The notes: a model not told the origin generated them from the sequence alone. 64,000 nucleotides of DNA from Dolomedes plantarius (GCA_907164885.2 OU015501.1:21974631-22038630), one strand, 5' to 3'; positions 10,657-22,529 are shown, counted from the stretch's first letter. A program made the numbers and translations.

Positions 10657-12069
10657 CACTCTGTCACAAAAAATATATGCACCCAGAAGAAATCAAGCTA
10701 CTATCACGAAACTTGGCAGGAATGTAGTATGGTAAGAGATATGCAAATGATTAAAATTTCGACGCCAATGAGACAAGGGTAAGCGTGCTATGCGCATATG
10801 AGAAACGCAGCTGGAAAAGTTTAAAAGCATGATTGCTCGTGCCATAGGGTTATTCAAACAAATCTGTCGACTTGGATGGACGGCATTGTGACTAGAGATG
10901 CCTCTGAGACGTAACTGGCGACAGTACGAACAATTGTCGGATTTTGAGAGGGGACGTATAGTAGGCCTCAGAGAAGCAGGTTGGTCGAACAGGCGTATCG
11001 GCCGCCACCTCGGTCGGAGCGATATGGTAGTTGCTCGGTGTTGGCAACGGTGGATCACGGAAGGGATAGTCTACCGTCGAGGAGGTCAGGGCGTTCCAGG
11101 AACCAAAATGCACGCGAGGATCGCGCAATCATAAGAGCGGCCACTTCCGCACCAACAACGTCGCTAGAATCGGTTCGACGCCATTTACCACCTTCAAGAC
11201 ATCCGGTGGTATCAAGGGAAACCATTCAGAGACGACTGGCCGACACAGGTATAAGGAACCGACGTCCATTAAGACGCCAATCACTGACCCCACATCATAG
11301 GCAGTGTCGATTGGATTTTTGCCGACCTCTGGCAAGCTGGAGTGTGGCCGACTGGAGGCGTGTGATCTTCAGCGATGAATCCCGATTCAATCTCAATGCT
11401 GATGACCAACGCATACGCGTGTGGAGACGGCCAGGCCACCGGTCCGATCCGGCATTTGTTGTCGAGAGGCATACGGCGATTACACAAGGTGTGACAGTGT
11501 GGGGAGCGCTTTGTTGGGATACACGATCACCTCTAGTCGTCCTTCAACGCAGTTTGACGGCACGCATTTACATGGACGAGATTTTAACGTCAGTTGTACT
11601 GCCTATGTTATCAAGTCGCCCAGGTGCCATTTATAAGCAAGTCAACGCTCGTCCACATACTACGCGACTCTCCCAACAATGTCTTCAAGGATACGACGTA
11701 CTCCCATGGTCTGCCAGGTCACCAGACCTCTCGTCAATAGAGCACGTCTGGGACGTGCTTGGAAGGTAACTGCAGCCGTCCCGGAATACTGGGGAATTAA
11801 CTGCCCAGTTGAAAAGATTATGGCATGATTTTCCGCAGGAGGTCATAGGTGACCTCACTGATTCGATGCCACGCCGTGTTTCAGCTTGTATAGCTGCCAG
11901 AGGTGGATTTACTACTTACTGATTTATAACCTTTTTCATGCCATATCTTCTTAATAAAACGGTCTGTTCTTATGAATTTGTAATCATTTGCTTATACACT
12001 ACATACATGTTAAGTTTCGTGATAGTAGCTCGTTTCCTTCTGGTGCATATATTATTTTGTAACAGAGTG
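10657..12069 (+). mobile_element. Tc1-like DNA transposon with terminal inverted repeats
   Basis: The ends are inverted repeats of about 60 bp: CACTCTGTCACAAAAAATAT on the left mirrors the right end, which reads CAGAGTG outward. Shared internal blocks include ATATATGCACC and CTACTATCACGAAACTT. The TA dinucleotides at 10655-10656 and 12070-12071 are the target duplication. It encodes one decayed transposase on the plus strand. Confidence 0.93.
10898..11920 (+). pseudogene. Tc1-family transposase, decayed (frameshift, in-frame stop, lost catalytic Asp)
   Basis: This encodes the cut-and-paste transposase of the surrounding Tc1-like element. It starts at 10898 (MPLRRNW) with a helix-turn-helix (about residues 16-50, FERGRIVGLREAGW then RRIGRHLGRSDMVVARCW). 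A frameshift near 11085 moves the reading to the frame covering 10981-11769, where NAREDRAI, VSRETIQRRL and the DDE domain follow. The first Asp is kept in FSDESRFNL. The second has become Val (QVNARPH instead of the family's DNARPH). The Glu is kept in SPDLSSIEHVWD, with 32 residues between the second position and the Glu. An in-frame TAA at 11767-11769 cuts off the tail, which continues to SMPRRVSACIAARGG and a stop near 11920. It is inactive. Confidence 0.93.
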
Positions 12070-12071
12070 TA

Positions 12072-12444
12072 TATTCCAAACGTAAAATTATAGCTTACTT
12101 ATCAGATTACTGAAGACCTGTTCTTGAAAATAACTTTCTTACTTTAAAAACAAAAACCAAAAAATTGTAAATACAAGAAAAACAATGAAAATTGGAAAAA
12201 TAAAATCAAGCATTTCCCCTTCATGCACTTTCACTTTTGCATATTTTTGTTATCTCTGATTTACTTCTTAGACAGAACCTGTAGTATCAGTTAATGTCAC
12301 AAATGAAAAAAACTGGAACTATTTCAGCAGTAATAAATGCGTTGAATGTTTCATATTACTTATGCACAAGCTTACAAAGAGAAATTTTCAATTTTTTTTC
12401 TTCTTTAATTGAATAGTTTTGGGTTTTTTTAGGTTTCGAAATAA
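12072..12444. other. No recognised gene
   Basis: AT-rich filler between the Tc1 element and a hAT-type MITE. Nothing is recognised. Confidence 0.5.
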
Positions 12445-12452
12445 GTTCAGCC

Positions 12453-12614
12453 CAATGGCGCACCGAGGATTTAATCTTGGGGGGGGGGGGGGAGGAGTTG
12501 GACGAATAAAAATATTTATAATGCAAATTCAATATTTATAATGCAATTTCTATTTCTTTGGGCGGGGGGGGGGGGGGGCAGGACCCCTTGGACCACACAC
12601 TGAGTGCGCCACTG
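12453..12614. mobile_element. Short hAT-type MITE with poly-G tracts
   Basis: The ends CAATGGCGCAC and GTGCGCCACTG are inverted repeats. The flanking 8 bp GTTCAGCC occurs perfectly on both sides (12445-12452 and 12615-12622), as expected for hAT insertion. The 162-bp body has two long G runs and no coding capacity. Confidence 0.88.
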
Positions 12615-12622
12615 GTTCAGCC

Positions 12623-13586
12623 AATAGATGATATATTTTAACAACTCCTAATTTTAATGTATTGGTTCTAAGTCTTTAAATCTGATTCATTGTTATTCAC
12701 GGCTTTATGTTTAAAGACTTCTTTCCCTTTTTAAAACGCAGTAGTGCATTCCTTTATTTCCCGCAATCCCCTCTCCACGCACACGTGATTATCAACTCTT
12801 CCAATCGTTAGTCATAATAACTAATAAAATAACTAATGTAGCCAGTCTGTTTGCGCTCCAACATGTCTCTCCCAAAAGCCATGGAAACGTTGGGAGCGTA
12901 AAATGACCCTGTAAAAGATACAGCAAAACATAAATGCAACCTTTTAAAAGAGGTATACAGAATATTAATGTAAGGAATACGGATATTGGAACATGAATTT
13001 ACATCTGGATAATTCCCTCTAAGCCGGATACCTCAACTTGAGGATCGGATGCATTTGATTTCACGGTCTGAAGAGAAACAAGATGTGTAACTAAAGATTT
13101 ACATGCAGGATCTTCAAGGAGCCACTATTTAGAAAGGCAACCATTATTAACACGTTAAGTAGCGGAGACATGAATTAATGTCTTTTTATAGCAAGCGCTT
13201 GTGGATCGGAGATGTAAATTAATGTCCAATCGCATCGTTAAAGCACGAACTATTGTTTTTAGTCAACGCATGCGAATTTTTAATCACAATAAATTTTTTA
13301 AAATCAAAATAATAATAATAACTTTCAACGAGATTTTCATGAAAAAACATGAACACTTTTTGAAAACACGTATTTTTGAAAAGTTTTCTCTAAATCTATA
13401 CTTTAATATAAACATTTTTTTAACAATATTTCGGCAAAACACGTATTTTCCTTAAATAACAAGAATGATTTTTTACAACATACGTAGGGAACAACGGTAA
13501 GATCTGTATAAAACGTTCCAATCTACGCAATAAACGCCGGGAACAGCGGTTGGTTAGATCTGCATAAAACGGCCGGTCCTCTAGTT
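12623..13586. other. No recognised gene; small hairpin and short duplication
   Basis: AT-rich. A CGCTCCAAC...GTTGGGAGCG inverted repeat lies near 12855-12900. A diverged direct duplication (GGGAACA-CGGT ... AGATCTG-ATAAAACG) lies at about 13487-13570. No gene is supported. Confidence 0.5.
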
Positions 13587-14257
13587 CAGGGGTTCTCAAC
13601 CTTTTTCAACTCACGTACCCCTTTTTTTGTATCATTAATTATGCGTACCTCAAACAAAAACCTTTTAGTTTTATTAAAATGTGTTATATTAGTTAAAGTT
13701 TAACTGTCCATGCACAAAGAAGCCAATTATCCATCGTCGTAAATTAATAAATATAAACACTTATCGTTAAATATATAAACACTTTTCAAAGTATACGACC
13801 TTTAACTATTACTACTGTAATATGTCCACGCACAAAGTAAGTTTGGAAACTGGAAAGTTACTGAGACTGAGTAGTTAATAATGACTAAACAGACACAGAC
13901 GGAATGGCGAAAGAGGGAAATGAATCCCGATGGCTGAAAGCGCGGTGGAGGTGACTCGTCGTCGCGGCAGTGTGCCGGTAGCCAGCGCTGCTCTCCCTGT
14001 CTGTGACTCTGTGTTGCATACTTGCACACTACTGTTCCAATTTACTCCAGTCACAAATACAGTTGTAACGAGCGACGTGTTTGCTTGCTGCTTTACTGAT
14101 AGTTTTCAGTTTTAAATCATTACTCAAACTTTTATCACAATTAAATTCTAGCATGTATCAATATAACTTTGTATACTTTTTGGTAGTCGACCGCATAACC
14201 CTTTCAGATTTTCGCGTACCCCTAAGGGGTACGCGTACCACCGGTTGAGAACCATTG
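13587..14257. mobile_element. hAT-type MITE (671 bp)
   Basis: The ends CAGGGGTTCTCAACC and GGTTGAGAACCATTG are inverted repeats. The 8-bp target duplication CTCTAGTT is perfect on both sides (13579-13586 and 14258-14265). Subterminal ACGTACCCC blocks are mirrored at the right end as GGGGTACGCGTACC. Only short ORFs occur inside, so the element is non-autonomous. Confidence 0.9.
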
Positions 14258-14559
14258 CTCTAGTTGTTATAAGTACTTTTCATAAACGAGCGACAAGAAT
14301 AGATATTAAAAAAATATTGCAGATGCTGAGAAAATTATAAGCAACCATAAGCTCAAATATGAATTTTCTGTAAAATGCAGTTCTACCTTCGCATTCTTCA
14401 CTTACTATATCTTGCCTCAATTAATTATTCATCATTAGTTATTACTGTTCATCGTTTGATACAAACCGGACTCCTTATCCTGAGAGCGTGATATAGTAAA
14501 GCTGGCAGGTCTCATTTAATCGTGTATTCGGAAGAATCTATTTTGAAATATGAAGCACG

Positions 14560-14770
14560 CTCATTAATCTGTCGCCCACGTCATATAGCGGTTAGAGAGC
14601 TTCAAGCTTCCACGGAGTGGGCTCGAATTCCGATCCCTATAAGGCATGGACGTTCTTGTACTATCTCCTCTCATGGTGTGATGTTGGTTTACCCCTGTGG
14701 AGCTTCCTTAATAAAGGAGACGTGTGGAATGGCCGAATGTTGTCAAGATAAGAGCCTGCCGCGTTAGGGG
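14560..14770 (+). repeat. Probable tRNA-derived SINE fragment
   Basis: A box A-like stretch (TATAGCGGTTAGAGAGCTT) is followed by a box B-like stretch (GGGCTCGAATTCC) at about the spacing of a tRNA promoter. A non-tRNA body of about 120 bp follows. There is no tRNA acceptor pairing. Boundaries and family are uncertain. Confidence 0.45.
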
Positions 14771-15596
14771 AAAAACAAAACCGAAACCAACTCTATTTAA
14801 TTTGATTATTCCTATACAAGCACTACTTTTCCAGTGCAATAATAGGACGCAAAGGGAGACTATAGCCAACTGATGTGATTCACGGAGAAACACAAGTGGT
14901 CAGAGGGTTTTTGTTTTAATTTCCTGAAAGACCCTAATAACACTTTTTGTTTTAAAAGGGTTCCTAGACGGATTGCCACTTTCTCTGCTAAAGCTAGAAT
15001 TGTCACGGAGTCCTACTTGCACCGCTTCAACCTTGCAGCTTCTGATGTTTGTCCAGTATGCTCTAATGATCGTGAGACTCTGGAAAATATTCTGCACTTC
15101 TGTATCGGAAAGAACTGTTTTAATAATTTACCGACTGGTCTCAATGACTCTAAAGCTATTTTTACTATTTTTCAGATCCTTTTTATATGTTTGTAGCTTT
15201 TAATGTTTACAGAAGACATCGGGAAATCGGTGCTTTTGCGCCTAACTCATGAGATAAGTTGTATTGCATGCAAGCACTTGATAGTGTCTCTCTCATCACA
15301 TGTGAGAATGAGAATTCTCACCATCGATTTTAAGAAAATAAACTTAGTTCAGCAGAAAGAGTTCAGGAATAGAGGTGATATTTTGTGAAAACATTAAGTA
15401 CAAATTTGTGTTTCGGGGATACTTGATTTTTAGATAGGATACAAACAAACTCTGTTTCTGGATTAAAATGAACGAATTCCCTTTTTTTTTCCAATGCCAG
15501 TTTTTTTGGCCAGGTCCTTATAGAGCAGTGGATAGCAAGTTAGACACCTAATCGTGGCAAGAATTAAGAGTCTGAAGTCATGTATAAGTGAGTTGA
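14771..15596. other. No recognised gene
   Basis: AT-rich. Another weak box A-like stretch (TATAGAGCAGTGGATAGCA) lies near 15519. No protein-coding feature is supported. Confidence 0.45.
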
Positions 15597-15610
15597 CACT
15601 TTTTTTTCAA

Positions 15611-15962
15611 GGGCGCAGTGACCCAGTTGGCAAGACCAACGGGCTAGTGATCTGAAAGTCACTGGTTCGATGCTCGTCGCTGACAAATGCTCTGCCGTGT
15701 ACACTAATGGCTGCAAGTGCACGTAAAATCCGTCGTGGCTGAAATGTCCTCCAAGTTCTCAAAATTACCTCTGGAGGTGCGGTGTCAAGTGTTCTGGTCT
15801 CGGCACTTGACTCGATTCAAAATTGCCGGACTGGTCCTTTGGCCAAGTCGGATTGCGACCCTTGTGGTGCCAGTCAAATCAGGAGTCGCACCTTCATCGC
15901 CCATATCCTTCGGGACTTGATCTGATGTTGCTGTTGGTCAAGTGGCATAAGCAACAACAACG
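15611..15962 (+). repeat. tRNA-derived SINE with a CAACAA tail
   Basis: The tRNA-like head begins GGGCGCAGTGACCCAGTTGG and carries a box B-like GGTTCGATGC. The body contains GCGACCCTTGTGGTGCCAGT, which is shared with the SINEs at 45174, 55181 and, more loosely, 61043. The tail is CAACAACAAC. An approximate target duplication of CACTTTTTTT plus C flanks it (about 15597-15608 and 15963-15974). Confidence 0.82.
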
Positions 15963-15974
15963 CACTTTTTTTCG

Positions 15975-17097
15975 AGTGTAACATTTTTATTTTTGGAGTA
16001 GAAAACTAAGGTGTTTTAAATAAAAAATAGTAATGAAGGATAGTTTGATTAAAAATAAAGCTGAATGCAATGGTATTCCATCTATAATCTCTAAACTTGT
16101 GCGTGAAACCGTTTACATGCTCGCCTCTAGGATGAGACCGCTGAGAGTCCGATTTCTTCGTGCGCTCATCTGTTACACTGGAGCGATAAAAATAGTGTTA
16201 AAAGAAAGATACTTTATTAGTTGATATCGAGAAGAACTCCTGAATCTTGAGACGAACAAAGTGTTACATTGAACTCCAGCATTTTCTTGAACACTCAAAA
16301 GAGACAACAGAATTAGTGAAGCAACTAAACTGCAAGTAGCTTTTCATTTCCGTCTTACGGTTTCAGTGATTCTTATCATCTGCATTTCATACACATCTAG
16401 TTGCGTGAAATGGAGATATTAAAATGTTGGAAAGCCAAGGAAGTTGCTCTGACTGTTAGAATTTGCATGGACTGGAAATAATATGTTAGTTTCCTTAAAA
16501 CAGAGTAATTGAACTGACTTTTGTCTTGTGGTTATATAACGCCCCTCAAATAGTGACGGAATTGAGAGTAGATTAAGGAAAAGTGACATAATTATTTTGT
16601 TCAATATTTTGAAGTATGCTCAAGCATATATCTATATCGAACGTCAATATACTTCAAGTATTTCTAAGAAGAAACCTTATTTTGGCTCTCGATTAACATT
16701 TCGTAAATAAATAATTTTTGGTAGTTGGAATTATCGAAGTTGTTCGGGCTGTTAAATCGCTGGGTATTGCCCTATTGATGCAGTGCAACTGGAATAACAT
16801 CTTGGGGGTGGAGAATTCCTATTTCAGAGGGGATAATGTTCATTTCGGTTAGGGAAGATGATAAAATTTAATACTATCTTTACTTATACTGAAATTTAGG
16901 ATCTCAAGTGCAAAATATAAACCATAGTACCCTTCTGTCTTTTCACTACTGTACTACAACCCCCAATCTTGTAAAATTCCTTTTGAAGGGAATCTAAAAT
17001 GTAAACGAGTATATAGCTACCAGATACGTGTAACCTCCAAAAATAACAGCGCATAAATGCTTAAATATTATTAGCTCTCTGTTATACAACTTCTTTG
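15975..17097. other. No recognised gene
   Basis: AT-rich DNA without recognised coding or element structure. Short ORFs here are at chance length. Confidence 0.5.
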
Positions 17098-17105
17098 GTC
17101 TAAAG

Positions 17106-17487
17106 AAGTGGTTCCCAACCCGTAGAAGTCTACGGACCACTAAGCCAGAAATTGAACCATGTGCGGACCACCACCACCACTCTCCGACTTGAGGGAGGGG
17201 AACCTTTCGGGATGTGTGGTGGTATGGGGGGGAGTATAGAATATCCCTTAGGCAAATGAGATACAGGATTAACGTACTCACATTCTAACGTATCATATTC
17301 TAATAATAAAATAATTCTGTTAAACTTTTAAGAAATTTTAATTCAACACCCGATAGTCATCAGATATATTCCGCCCATCTAGTTCAATGAACATTGCTTT
17401 CAAAATCTCCATGTATTTGGTAACCTTTTTTAATGTGGTGCCGGATCACTCCCGAGGCTCTCACGAACCACCAGTTGAGAACCACTG
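17106..17487. mobile_element. hAT-type MITE (382 bp)
   Basis: The ends AAGTGGTTCCCAACC and GGTTGAGAACCACTG-like sequence form imperfect inverted repeats; the first base departs from the usual CAGTGG. The 8-bp duplication GTCTAAAG is perfect at 17098-17105 and 17488-17495. It has no coding capacity. Confidence 0.85.
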
Positions 17488-17893
17488 GTCTAAAGTAATT
17501 AAAGTTTCAAATCAAGTTTAAGTCCAAAAATTTTACAAATAACTTTTTATCTTTTACGCCATTAACTTGTGTATATTTTATTGAAATTATTTCACATATA
17601 TATTTGGTGCTTACCATGCATGACAATAACTTATTGCCTCGTTTACCTCCTTTACATGTTGTTCCCTCCTGCTGTTATACGTAATTATATGTTCTAAAAT
17701 TCTTTTTGTTGTTATATAAATGAACAACTTTTGCTGGTTTTCTTTATATTTCTCCTTTTTGCTCAATTTTTCTTGGGCTACTTTCCCCCCTCAAAACGAG
17801 CTAAAGAGGGCCGAATTTTATTGACAATTTCTCTACTTTGCCTTTATGGCTTATTTTTGTTTTACTAAATTTTTCTATCTGCATTTGAGCCGC

Positions 17894-18139
17894 TCACTTG
17901 CCAAATCGGTTTAAGTCCATAAAACCAAAAAGGGGAGAAAAGTGATAAAATAATATACATTGTTTTTTAAAATTCCTTTGAAAATGCAAATTCAGATAAA
18001 CATTGTAGAATGTATTATTGAAGATGTAGCTTTTTATCTGATAACATATAAAATCTATAAAATTGGATATCCTTGGAGTAATCGTCATTATTATTACAAT
18101 TTTTGCGTGACGAGGGGATTTAACCGATTTGGCAAGTGA
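17894..18139. mobile_element. MITE with TCACTTGCCAAATCGGTT ends
   Basis: TCACTTGCCAAATCGGTT at the left is mirrored by AACCGATTTGGCAAGTGA at the right, giving an element of about 246 bp. A third, diverged end (TTAACCGATTTGGC) lies near 18573. The superfamily cannot be assigned and no clear target duplication was seen. Confidence 0.65.
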
Positions 18140-19272
18140 AAAAAAAAAATAATAACATCCCATTCAGACTTCAAATTATTTTTTTACTACAGAAAAAATT
18201 GAAATAATCGTTTAATGATTCACAAGTTCTTAATTCTATAGCAGTTAGAATGAAATTGACTCGTTTACTTTACTTTTTTTGTGATGAAACAACACTTCAC
18301 CGTTTGAAACAACGATTTACCGTTGAAACAACGATTTGCCGTTATCATCAAGTACTTTCTTCTGTGTTTGAATTGCATTATTGCAACTCTTTACATTAGA
18401 GTATGGACTTTACTTGATTAGCTTCTAAAAAAGTTACTTATTATTCGAGGACCAGAAACATTTTTGTGATGGCGTTAATCCTTATTATTTGGGAAATTTA
18501 TTAGGACTGTAAAAAAGTTGGAGTTAATCAAGGGCTTTGACACTAGAATTTAAAAAAATTCAAAACGTGAACTTAACCGATTTGGCTTGTGAATGGCTCA
18601 TTTAAGAAACCGACTTAGAAAATTTCGTCATCAAATGTTTCAATACGTGTCGCGAGATTTGAGAAAAAAAAATCAGTCTCTTCTAACGAAACTACCGCGA
18701 GTTATTAACGTAGGATTACTTATCGTTGCTTACCTCCTTTGCATGTATATATGTATCTATATATATATGTACGTATGTATATATGTAACAAGAAAACGCG
18801 TCTTCCTAAATTACTTTTAAAACATATTCTCTTTTTAATAAAGTACAACCCCTTTTTCAAAGTGTAACCTAAAAATAATGTAAGTGATAATTTATATTGG
18901 CCTTGCAGATCATTAAGCAGGCATTTGAAATATCTGAACTCAATAACATCCCGATAACATCTGGTCCGAACCGAAAGCCTCATTAAATTTGTATATAGTA
19001 AATAAGTCCTGTTTTCAGACTCTTCCTTTTTGGTAAAACGCAGATCAGCGAGTGATTAGCAATTAATTAATCCGCGGGAGAACCACGATGTGGACACGTG
19101 AACTCCACGAGACTAAATTCGTCCAGTTAAAAAATAAGTAATTTAGGCCCTCTGGTGTCAATATCACAAAACAGTCATTTAATATTTGCCTGAACAGAAG
19201 ACTTCACTCTCTCTTCACGCCTAACTCTCCTTGCTGTCAGATCTGCTGTCCACGGACGCCAGAAGTCCGGTA
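18140..19272. other. No recognised gene; AT/GTAT microsatellite near 18745-18790
   Basis: AT-rich, with a degenerate TATATGTA-type simple repeat. Near 19190-19270 and again at 19760-19850 lies a less AT-rich sequence of unknown origin, split by the MITE between them. Confidence 0.45.
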
Positions 19273-19280
19273 GTCATGAT

Positions 19281-19751
19281 CAGGCCCTGATTTTTCATTA
19301 GGCCCAGTAGGCCCGGGCCTAGGGCTCCCCGAATGTTGGGGACCCGCCAAAATTTTTATTTTAAAAGAAAAAAATTCCCAATTCAAATTTTTTTTATTTT
19401 ACTTTTTTTAATAGCAATTTTTTTATACATCCTTTCAAATTTGATTGATTGGTTGGTTCATCATATGTATAGTTATATGTATAGTGTATATAAGGGATTA
19501 ATAAGTTTTCTGGTTGCATTGTATTGGTGTTTTAATGATGAAGTTAATATGTTGTATTGCTTTTTGTTATTTGATAATGTTCTAGACTTCTACGCTTCAA
19601 ATAGCCAATTCTTGGCAAAATGGTACTTTCACAATGATTCGTGATTATTTTTTTTATGTGTTAATTTTGGAAATTTTACGCCCACATCAGTGTTAGGAGG
19701 GCCCCATCCCGAGTTGTGCCTATAGTCAAGAATTTTCTAAATCGGGCCCTG
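19281..19751. mobile_element. hAT-type MITE (471 bp)
   Basis: The ends CAGGCCCTGATTT and AAATCGGGCCCTG are inverted repeats. Flanks GTCATGAT (19273-19280) and GTCACGAC (19752-19759) match at 6 of 8 bases, a decayed 8-bp duplication. The GC-rich termini (GGCCCGGGCCTAGGGC) and AT-rich core are typical of a non-autonomous hAT. Confidence 0.75.
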
Positions 19752-20103
19752 GTCACGACGGCTCTTCTCTTAACTTGTCCTGTAAACAGCTCTCCGCGCC
19801 CCGTCCTGTTGCAGGGACACCGGGCAAGTCCAGTGGCCACTGCAGCTAATGCCTTCTGATAAATAAAACACGTCTTGGAATTTGTGTTTCTCTTCTATGG
19901 CTCCATGTGTGTGTTACTCTCCTAAATTTCTTCAGTGCTTTCCTGGATGAACACTTCACCCTACTGCATCTCTCCAATAAGTTGTTTTCACCTATTTCCC
20001 TATTGTGATTATTATCACATATATATACATGCATGTATGTCAAAATTTTGACGCATCTTGGTACTTTTCTGTTTAACTTATCCAAGTGATAGACTGGGTT
20101 TGG

Positions 20104-20138
20104 CCAACGCCCCCTATATCCGATATAGGGGGTGTTGG
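20104..20138. other. 35-bp near-perfect palindrome
   Basis: CCAACGCCCCCTATAT and ATATAGGGGGTGTTGG pair around a 3-nt centre with a single G-T mismatch position. It sits in AT-rich DNA downstream of the receptor gene and is not part of an element I recognise. Confidence 0.6.
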
Positions 20139-21107
20139 TTTGGCGCGCTGCAAGGACGAGCGGACGGACAGTTTTAGCGCTTAAAATTTTCCTTTCCGCA
20201 GGACCATTATGGAGGAACGTAACCCTACGTTAAAATTGCCACGTTATGAATCTGCCTGATAATGTGCCTATGACAGTTAAGAAATACCTAGAAGACCTCA
20301 GCTTTAATTTTCAGGGGAGAGTAAATATGCAGTCTACTTGTTCTCAGACACCGAAGAAATTACATTCCTTGCACCCAAAGCAGATACTCTCGGATCTGAG
20401 TAACAACGTATTTCCTTAAAAAATATAATGAAATAAAATAAGAGATCTTTCCCAGTTCTGTAAAAAAATTCTAATTTAGCGACAGTGAACTTTTTAAATG
20501 TTCTCTGTAAAGGTTAAAAAAATCAAAATCTTGCAATAATGATGGTTAAAAAATCAAAATTAAAACTATAAATTTTTTAATCAAATATTTTTGCAATGTG
20601 TAAAAAAGTAATTTTATTACATCATTTCATGCTTTTGCCACACAAACATCATATTTGAGTTTTCGATTCTGTTTATATGTCGCAAAACAACGTCGAATAT
20701 TCATTGAAAGATCTAATTGATTCAGTTGCTTCACAGAGCATTCTTCATGTTTAGAAGAAAAAAATTTAAAAAGAAAAAAGAATAACATTCCTTTATTCGA
20801 AATCACATTATTAATCCACATTTTGCTTTCACTTAAGTTCTTATAGTGGTAGTTGTCCAAAAGCACCTTGTTTATTTGAAAATGAAAAACTCTAATAAAT
20901 TCCAAACCCCTTCTATGTACCAAAAAAACAAGAGCAGTGAAATTTCAGTCCAAATACCTACTCTATTAATTTTCAGGATACAAACAGTCCTCGTGGTCTT
21001 TTTTAGTTTAGTTTAAATCCGGTATACTATGTAAAAGATAAGTAACTTTTTTTTCTCTCACGAAATGAGTTTAGATTGATCTTCAGTTTATCCAGTCAAC
21101 TCTCGAA
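20139..21107 (-). other. Downstream flank / possible 3' UTR of the receptor gene
   Basis: This AT-rich sequence follows the receptor stop codon on the minus strand. AATAAA-type hexamers read on the minus strand (TTTATT on the plus strand) occur near 20791 and 20870 and could be poly(A) signals. No other gene is recognised. Confidence 0.35.
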
Positions 21108-21404
21108 TCAAACAGACTTTTCTTCCATGAACACAGAATCCGGCCCGACAGATACACTAGGCACTGAAGTAACGAGGGATATTGTGGTACGCAGTCCAGT
21201 TGAATCGTCATGCTGTTGCTGAGGCGGATGACCACCACTGAAACTTAGCGCTCGAGGCCTCTTGCACAGAAGCACGGTCTTGTATGCTTGCCTGTACTGT
21301 TTATTCGTAATTCCGTAGATAACCGGATTTATGCAGGCACTCAAATAAATCAGCAGATAGCCAACAATATGGAGTTCTGGCCTTTGCACATGCTGGTCAG
21401 AAAC
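21108..21404 (-). CDS. moody: Moody/Tre1-type GPCR, exon 3 (residues 272-369, TM7 and C-tail)
   Basis: This last coding exon follows TTTTCCAG. It begins VSDQHVQRPELH, continues through TM7 (about 282-302) with NPVIY at 297-301, the family form of NPxxY, then NKQYRQAYKTVLLC as helix 8 with Cys318 a possible palmitoylation site. The cytoplasmic tail of about 50 residues is rich in Ser, Thr and Gln (GGHPPQQQHDDSTG) and ends MEEKSV before a TGA stop (21110-21108). The tail is much shorter than that of the long Drosophila moody isoforms as I remember them, so this could be a short isoform, a Tre1-like paralogue, or one of several alternative 3' ends. The reading frame is intact throughout. Confidence 0.92.
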   Translation of the reverse strand, partial: VSDQHVQRPELHIVGYLLIYLSACINPVIYGITNKQYRQAYKTVLLCKRPRALSFSGGHPPQQQHDDSTGLRTTISLVTSVPSVSVGPDSVFMEEKSV

Positions 21405-21921
21405 CTGGAAAATAGAGAATAATTTTATTAGCTTCCTATAATGAGATTATTACAGGTTAAAAGTAAACTAATATAAAAGTAATTGGCTGTATTAAATTTG
21501 AATAATTTTCAACGCAATGATGTCTCTGTTTTTTCAACATCTGAACGATGAATATTTATCGCATAAAAATAGGCAATATATTTTTTAGAAAATCAAATAT
21601 ACTCTGTCCGCAGGATTCCACAGCATGTTGGGCATCAACAGCATTATTTGGGCCTAGCCCTCCAAAGCTGAGTTTCTATAGGTGCTCGCATGTATCAAAA
21701 TGAAAAAACGATCATGGAGAAAACAAGGATAGTAATGGAGAAAAGAGACGTCATGTTGATCCAGAAGTTCATAACGAACACGCGAAATCAAAGAGAGTTT
21801 AGTGATACTTGCTAAAAAGAAAATTTAAAAACAAAATCTTTTACAGTTAAAAAAAAAACAAGAAAGCACGTACCAGTCAAGTAAGAGAGAGGAGTGCTGT
21901 TATCAACTGAGAACTGAGTTC

Positions 21922-21953
<32 letters not shown>

Positions 21954-22053
21954 AATAATTACGCCCTACCATTATTAATTGCCTTTAAAAAGCTAACGCG
22001 TATTCTAAATTATCCTCACAATAAAGCACAGTCTCTATTCCAAGTTGCGACCT
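21405..22053. other. Intron 2, AT-rich; (TA/TG)n microsatellite at about 21919-21952
   Basis: Intronic DNA immediately upstream of exon 3. A TATATA run passes into (TG)n. No element or gene is recognised. Confidence 0.6.
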
Positions 22054-22529
22054 AGGAATAAACGAATTAACCAACTAAATTATCTCTTAACCGTAAATAC
22101 CGGAACATTAAGTTTACTCATTAACCGCTTGACTCAGAAACCCCGCGCCTTTGCATCGCATGTTCGAAATCACGGGAGTATTCGTCATAGATGATTTATG
22201 GCTCACATGGTCAAGTCTGATGTTCGATTCTCACCAATTAATAGAATTCTAGACGTCTAGCGGCCCCATAATTTAAAAAAAGTTGAGCAGAGACTTTAGC
22301 GCGCTTCCTTGCTCCTCTCTCGCTCTCCTGTCTCTTCGTCCTTCGCGCGTCTCTTCTTTTCAAAAACCTCAACACATATGCCGCCCCTGCCCATCCACAT
22401 GATTGCCGTTTTTGTTCAGTATGTGCCACTTCGTCCAACGTTGTCTTATTGTACCTTCTTCGATGTCTGCCTTCTTGAAATATACTTTCATGGAATAAAG
22501 TGAATCCAAAGGAATAAACGAATTAACCA
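22054..22529. repeat. 436-bp segment between perfect 20-bp direct repeats
   Basis: The 20-mer AGGAATAAACGAATTAACCA occurs at 22054-22073 and again at 22510-22529. The intervening sequence includes a tRNA-promoter-like part (about 22195-22240, CTCACATGGTCAAGTC then TGTTCGATTCTCACC) and ends in an AATAAAG stretch just before the second copy. This is compatible with a retroposed segment and its target duplication, or with a duplicated host sequence. It lies in intron 2. Confidence 0.55.
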
